Assembly: GCA_002438685.1 (NCBI GenBank)
Contig: DJQG01000010.1
Coordinates: 1 to 9,415, forward strand
Source: Ruminococcaceae bacterium UBA6392
GTDB taxonomy: Bacteria > Bacillota > Clostridia > Oscillospirales > Acutalibacteraceae
Direction: 5' to 3'
Length of the DNA stretch: 9,415 nt
The position numbers and the translations under genes were made by a program. Shown piece after piece: positions 6,703-9,415 of the stretch. The number at the start of each line of letters is the position of its first letter. Position 1 is the first letter of the stretch. The notes beneath the pieces were generated by a model that was given only the letters and a program-made list of their open reading frames with translations, did not search any database and was not told the DNA's origin.

Positions 6703-7191
6703 GTGAGCAAAGAGGGAAATACGGGCGCGAAGATACACTGCGCCGTATGCGGACGCACGTTTGACGCGGCCGCGGATAAATGCCCGAACTGCTCGGCTCC
6801 GGCGTCGCTTTCACAGCCCGTCGCTGAGCCAAGGGAAGAGAAGAGAGAACCTGTATTCGTCTGCACGATATGCGGACATGTCCACGAGGGCAAGGCTGCG
6901 CCTGACCGCTGCGAGAACTGCGGAGTCGGCGGCGAGCTGATCGAAGAGCGCCGTCCCGCGCTGACAAGAACATGGGTCTGCACGGTCTGCGGGCTGAAGA
7001 TAAAGAGCGAAAATGCGCCCGAGAAGTGCCCGAAGTGCGAGTCGCCCGCCGAGTTGTTCAAGGCTCAGAAAGACGGCATCGCGCGTATGCGCTGTTCGAT
7101 ATGCGGCTTTGAAATCGAGGGCGACACAGCGCCCGACCGCTGCGAAAACTGCGGAGTTGACGGGGACATGTTCGAGCCTGTGAAAAACTGA
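6703..7191 (+). CDS. Small protein with four rubredoxin-like CxxC...CxxC units
   Basis: A 162-residue cytosolic protein made almost only of four zinc-ribbon or rubredoxin-like units, 16 cysteines in all. Unit 1 has C13-C16 and C27-C30. Unit 2 has C54-C57 and C70-C73, unit 3 has C93-C96 and C109-C112, and unit 4 has C131-C134 and C147-C150. Units 2-4 share the spacing C-x2-C-x12-C-x2-C and the pattern VCTxCG...APDxCxxCG, which is that of the C-terminal rubredoxin domain of rubrerythrins (iron bound by four Cys). Unit 1 has a shorter x10 spacing and lacks the AP-D/E signature. A charged linker (39-50) separates it from the rest. No rubrerythrin four-helix domain is present. An electron-transfer or metal-binding role is inferred from the family only. 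I chose the GTG at 6703 because GGAGGG (6692-6697) lies 5 bases before it; the upstream in-frame ATG at 6664 lacks a site. DUF3842 follows after 13 bases. Confidence 0.82.
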   Translation: MSKEGNTGAKIHCAVCGRTFDAAADKCPNCSAPASLSQPVAEPREEKREPVFVCTICGHVHEGKAAPDRCENCGVGGELIEERRPALTRTWVCTVCGLKIKSENAPEKCPKCESPAELFKAQKDGIARMRCSICGFEIEGDTAPDRCENCGVDGDMFEPVKN

Positions 7192-7204
7192 CGGAGAGAC
7201 TGAT

Positions 7205-7609
7205 ATGAACGTACTTGTTATAGACGGACAGGGCGGCGGAATAGGAAAGCTGCTCGTTTCCGGGATAAAAAGCGAATATCCGGACTTCTTCGTGACCGCC
7301 GTCGGCGCGAACAGTATCGCGACCTCCGCCATGCTCAAGGCGGGCGCCGACGCCGCCGCGACGGGCGAAAACGCCGTATGCGTCGGCTGCCGCAAGGCGG
7401 ATGTCATAGCGGGTCCCGTCGGCATAGTCATAGCCGACGCGCTGCTCGGCGAGATAACGCCGAAGATGGCGGCGGCGATAGGGCAGAGCGACGCAAAGCG
7501 CGTGCTCGTCCCTGTCAACCACTGCGACAATATAGTCGTCGGCGTCGGGGATATCCCGATGGCGAAGCTCGTTCAGTCCGCCGTGAAAGAAATCGGAAAA
7601 GGGTCTTGA
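7205..7609 (+). CDS. DUF3842 family protein
   Basis: A 134-residue protein that I recognise as DUF3842, a short family common in Clostridia with no known function. It opens with a beta strand and a glycine-rich turn, VIDGQGGGIGK (5-15), which looks like the nucleotide-binding start of a Rossmann-type fold. It continues with the family-typical ANSIATSAMLKAGAD (38-52) and TGENAV (57-62), followed by GPVGIVIADALLGEITPKMA (74-93). It ends with a strand-like LVPVNHCDNIVVGVGD stretch (104-119). No membrane segment or signal peptide is present. A GGAGAG site (7193-7198) precedes the ATG. The gene is 13 bases behind the rubredoxin-like gene and should share its promoter. No terminator follows. Instead the -35 box of the next transcription unit overlaps its stop codon. 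Nucleotide or cofactor binding is inference. Confidence 0.85.
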   Translation: MNVLVIDGQGGGIGKLLVSGIKSEYPDFFVTAVGANSIATSAMLKAGADAAATGENAVCVGCRKADVIAGPVGIVIADALLGEITPKMAAAIGQSDAKRVLVPVNHCDNIVVGVGDIPMAKLVQSAVKEIGKGS

Positions 7610-7633
7610 TTTTCTCTTGAAATGTGATATAAT
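7606..7633 (+). promoter_or_regulatory. Extended -10 promoter for the ECF S-component leader
   Basis: TTGATT (7606-7611) is 16 bases from a consensus TATAAT (7628-7633), which is preceded by TGA (7625-7627) as an extended -10 element. The -35 box overlaps the stop codon of the DUF3842 gene. Predicted start near 7640. Confidence 0.75.
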
Positions 7634-7639
7634 AATCGC

Positions 7640-7764
7640 GATCTCATGAAGGGATCGGGCTTTCAGAAGAGAGCGAAGATTTTTTTAAAAATAACGTGAA
7701 AACATTGCCGCGAGGGTAACTGCACTTCCAGAAGGGAGTGCCGTACCCCCGCTTTTTGTTTTTT
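7640..7764 (+). promoter_or_regulatory. Candidate riboswitch/attenuator leader of the ECF S-component gene, class unassigned
   Basis: A leader of about 140 bases precedes the start codon. It begins with two adjacent 6-bp hairpins: GATCTC/GGGATC (7640-7645, 7651-7656) and GCTTTC/GAGAGC (7659-7664, 7669-7674) with loop AGAA. A T7 run, an A-rich single-stranded stretch (7682-7706) and a strong terminator follow. The terminator ends directly at the ribosome binding site of the transporter gene. Vitamin and cofactor ECF genes are often controlled this way. I could not match the sequence to THF, TPP, preQ1, FMN, cobalamin, purine or T-box consensus patterns that I know, so the ligand is open and an ordinary attenuator is possible. 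Confidence 0.55.
7710..7764 (+). terminator. Leader terminator immediately upstream of the ECF S-component gene
   Basis: A tall hairpin: an 8-bp apex (7722-7729 with 7734-7741, loop AGAA), a lower helix GGGTA/TACCC (7714-7718, 7744-7748) and a basal GCG/CGC (7710-7712, 7750-7752), followed by TTTTTGTTTTTT (7753-7764). It lies downstream of the promoter at 7606-7633 and 15 bases before the ATG. It therefore regulates this gene rather than ending the DUF3842 transcript. Confidence 0.85.
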
Positions 7765-7779
7765 GAAAGGACGATCCCC

Positions 7780-8337
7780 ATGACAAACAAGAATTCAGTT
7801 AGAATCAGAAAGATGGTCATAACCGCGCTGTGCGTTGCGCTGTGCATCGTGCTGCCCATGGCGTTCCATATGGTCAAAAACGCCGGAACGATATTCCTGC
7901 CGATGCATATCCCGGTGCTGCTGTGCGGACTTATCTGCGGGTGGCAGTACGGTCTTGTGTGCGGTCTGCTCGGTCCCCTGCTCTCGTCGCTCCTGACCCA
8001 GATGCCGCCCATGGCTATCCTGCCGTCGATGATGGCGGAGCTCGCGGTCTACGGCGCAGTGACGGGTCTTATGATGTACGCATTCAAGTATAAGACTACA
8101 TATCTCTCGCTCTATGCTAGCCTCGTTGTCGCGCTCATCTCCGGACGCGTCGTTTCGGGCATACTCAAAGCCCTCATCTTCTCCGCCGGAGATTATTCGT
8201 TCTCCGTCTGGGTGACTGCTTCGTTTGTCACCTGCCTGCCGGGTCTCGCCATCCAGCTCGTTATAATTCCGACACTTGTAAAAGTGCTCGCCAAAGCGAA
8301 GCTCCTGCCGCGCAGACAGGCGCAAAAACAGGCTTGA
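7780..8337 (+). CDS. ECF transporter S component (substrate-binding membrane subunit)
   Basis: A 185-residue polytopic membrane protein with about six hydrophobic segments, matching the small S components of energy-coupling-factor transporters, which capture a vitamin or cofactor precursor and dock on a shared EcfT/EcfA module. The N-terminus has the basic lead and first helix (RIRKMVITALCVALCIVLPM, residues 8-27). The family-typical loop and helix follow: MHIPVLLCGLICGWQYGLVCGLLGPLLSSLLTQMPP (46-81). Next come a second block with MMAELAVYGAVTGL (87-100) and a GR-containing helix. The C-terminus is basic. The substrate is not readable from this; folate, riboflavin, thiamine precursors, pantothenate, niacin and queuosine precursors are all served by relatives. 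No EcfA or EcfT gene is present here, so it probably shares a module encoded elsewhere. The ATG is preceded by AAAGGA (7766-7771). The gene stands alone, under its own promoter and attenuator-like leader. Confidence 0.85.
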   Translation: MTNKNSVRIRKMVITALCVALCIVLPMAFHMVKNAGTIFLPMHIPVLLCGLICGWQYGLVCGLLGPLLSSLLTQMPPMAILPSMMAELAVYGAVTGLMMYAFKYKTTYLSLYASLVVALISGRVVSGILKALIFSAGDYSFSVWVTASFVTCLPGLAIQLVIIPTLVKVLAKAKLLPRRQAQKQA

Positions 8338-8362
8338 CTTTGATTTTTCTTCGGGGTATAAT
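8334..8362 (+). promoter_or_regulatory. Promoter of the serS T-box transcript
   Basis: TTGACT (8334-8339) is 17 bases from a consensus TATAAT (8357-8362). The -35 box overlaps the stop codon of the ECF S-component gene (TGA at 8335-8337). No separate terminator exists between the two units. Predicted start near 8369. Confidence 0.85.
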
Positions 8363-8368
8363 AATCCC

Positions 8369-8590
8369 ATATTACAAAGGCTGTGACGAAGAACACGGAT
8401 CTTTTCGGGACGATCAGAGAGGGAAATGTTTGCTGCGAGTTTCCTTCGTCCGCAGGGTCTATTCCGCTTTCGAGCCGCAGGGCGATGAGTCCTGCCGCGT
8501 GCCCGCGTTATGGGCTGAGAGTTAAACACAAGGTGGTACCGTGCTTATTGCACCCTTGGGACGGCGGGAGTCGTTCTGAGGGTGTTTTTT
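8369..8590 (+). promoter_or_regulatory. T-box leader of serS (uncharged tRNA-Ser sensor)
   Basis: A Bacillota T-box RNA that should read through into serS when uncharged tRNA-Ser pairs with it. The core T-box sequence AGGTGGTACCGTG lies at 8531-8543 and can pair as antiterminator with CACCCTT (8551-8557). Stem I shows a base helix (GGCT 8379-8382 with AGCC 8473-8476; CGGA 8396-8399 with TCCG 8463-8466). The distal part has GGACGA (8408-8413) with TCGTCC (8446-8451), the typical AGAGAG bulge (8416-8421) and GGAAA/TTTCC (8422-8426, 8440-8444). The specifier is probably TCT at 8458-8460, followed by A, in the 3' side of the internal loop; TCC at 8463-8465 is the alternative. Both are serine codons, in line with the downstream gene. 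Confidence 0.92.
8551..8590 (+). terminator. T-box regulatory terminator before serS
   Basis: A 13-bp stem with wobble pairs (8551-8563 with 8572-8584), an 8-base loop and a T6 run (8585-8590). Its 5' arm CACCCTT is the same segment that the antiterminator needs, which makes the two structures mutually exclusive. Confidence 0.92.
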
Positions 8591-8617
8591 ATTAAATATG
8601 ATGCAGGAGGATATAAA

Positions 8618-9415
8618 ATGCTGGATCTCAGATTTGTCAGAGAAAACCCCGAAATAGTCAAAGAAAACATCAAAAAGAAGTTTCAGGATCAGAAGCTTCC
8701 GCTCGTCGACGAGGTCATTGAGCTCGATAAGCTCTGCCGCGCCGCAAAGGGCGAGGCTGACGAGCTGCGCGGCAGCCGCAATCGCCTGTCGAAGCAGATA
8801 GGCGCACTCATGGCGCAGGGCAAGCGCGACGAGGCGGAAGAAGTGAAGGCTCAGGTCAGCGCGAACGCTGCAAGACTTGCCGAACTCGAGAAGCTTGAAG
8901 AGGAGCTCGGCGAGAAGATAAAGAAGATAATGATGGTCATCCCGAACATCATCGACCCGAGCGTGCCGATAGGCCGCGACGACAGCGAGAATGTTGAAAT
9001 TCAGCGCTTCGGCGAGCCCGTGGTGCCCGATTTCGAGGTTCCGTACCACACCGAGATAATGGAGAAGATGAACGGCATCGACCTCGACTCCGCAAGAAAG
9101 GTCGCGGGCAACGGCTTCTATTATCTCATGGGCGATATCGCCAGACTTCATTCGGCAGTCATTTCATATGCGCGCGACTTCATGATCGACCGCGGATTCA
9201 CCTATTGCGTGCCGCCGTTTATGATAAGAAGCGATGTCGTCACAGGCGTTATGAGCTTCGCCGAGATGGACGCGATGATGTATAAAATCGAGGGCGAGGA
9301 TCTCTATCTCATCGGCACGAGCGAGCATTCGATGATAGGCAAGTTTATCGATACAATAATCCAGCCCGAGACTCTGCCCCTGACCCTCACGAGCTACTCC
9401 CCCTGCTTCCGCAAG
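8618..9415 (+). CDS. serS: Serine--tRNA ligase, 3' end cut by the window edge
   Basis: The first 266 codons of seryl-tRNA synthetase, the class II enzyme that charges tRNA-Ser (and tRNA-Sec) with serine in the cytosol; the full protein is usually about 420-430 residues. The N-terminus MLDLRFVRENPEIV is diagnostic. Residues about 30-105 form the antiparallel coiled-coil arm that binds the long variable arm of the tRNA, rich in Glu, Lys and Ala. The catalytic core begins near 150. GTSEHS (233-238) is the serine-binding loop, with T234 and E236 at the positions of the usual TxE, and SYSPCFRK (259-266) is the start of class II motif 2. The frame is open to the last base. AGGAGG (8605-8610) precedes the ATG by 7 bases. 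Expression is controlled by the T-box leader. The loop reads TSEHSM rather than the TAEVP usual in bacterial enzymes, closer to the TSEQP of eukaryotic ones. Confidence 0.97.
   Translation, partial: MLDLRFVRENPEIVKENIKKKFQDQKLPLVDEVIELDKLCRAAKGEADELRGSRNRLSKQIGALMAQGKRDEAEEVKAQVSANAARLAELEKLEEELGEKIKKIMMVIPNIIDPSVPIGRDDSENVEIQRFGEPVVPDFEVPYHTEIMEKMNGIDLDSARKVAGNGFYYLMGDIARLHSAVISYARDFMIDRGFTYCVPPFMIRSDVVTGVMSFAEMDAMMYKIEGEDLYLIGTSEHSMIGKFIDTIIQPETLPLTLTSYSPCFRK

Noticed and set aside
7640..7764. T-box, THF or preQ1 riboswitch identity for the ECF leader.
   Set aside because: No GGTGGNACC T-box core and no match to the conserved core sequences of those classes as I know them. I left it unassigned.
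7795..8529. Minus-strand 244-codon frame over the ECF S-component and T-box region.
   Set aside because: Low-complexity charged translation, opposite a clear membrane protein and a structured RNA leader.
8522..9151. Minus-strand 209-codon frame inside serS.
   Set aside because: Shadow frame; serS on the plus strand is certain from its motifs.

Overview
The window looks like chromosomal DNA of a Bacillota member of class Clostridia, probably a gut- or anaerobe-type lineage. This rests on a T-box leader in front of serS, strong AGGAGG-type ribosome binding sites, sigma-A-like promoters, a DUF3842 gene (a family I know from Clostridia) and a lipoprotein with a long Ser/Thr/Asp linker. No insertion sequence, phage gene, CRISPR array, tRNA or rRNA was seen, and no clearly new multi-gene system.

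Layout: (1) 97-2199, plus strand: a two-gene operon of a MATE-type efflux transporter and an abutting GNAT acetyltransferase, with a near-consensus promoter and an apparently bidirectional terminator. (2) 2257-4894, minus strand: two tandem, gap-free paralogues of a secreted BNR-repeat (sialidase-like) beta-propeller. The upstream copy is a lipoprotein on a long disordered stalk and the downstream copy has an ordinary signal peptide. A consensus promoter with an A-rich upstream element drives the pair from inside an AT-rich intergenic island. (3) 5041-6603, minus strand: a membrane-anchored M20 metallopeptidase with its own promoter and terminator. (4) 6605-7609, plus strand: a divergently transcribed pair, a small protein with four rubredoxin-like CxxC...CxxC units followed by DUF3842. 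The two divergent promoters are back to back and share an inverted repeat. (5) 7606-8337: an ECF-transporter S component behind a leader that ends in a strong terminator just before its ribosome binding site, so probably an attenuator or riboswitch. (6) 8334-9415: a serine T-box leader and the first 266 codons of serS, cut by the window edge.

Functionally these are separate small units. The MATE and GNAT genes may form a detoxification pair. The propeller pair probably acts on glycans outside the cell. The rubredoxin-like/DUF3842 pair suggests a redox or metal role that is not defined. The last two genes each show premature-termination control of a nutrient- or aminoacylation-linked function. 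The best items for follow-up are the paired propellers with different anchoring, the four-unit rubredoxin-like protein with DUF3842, the symmetric divergent promoter, and the unassigned attenuator leader.
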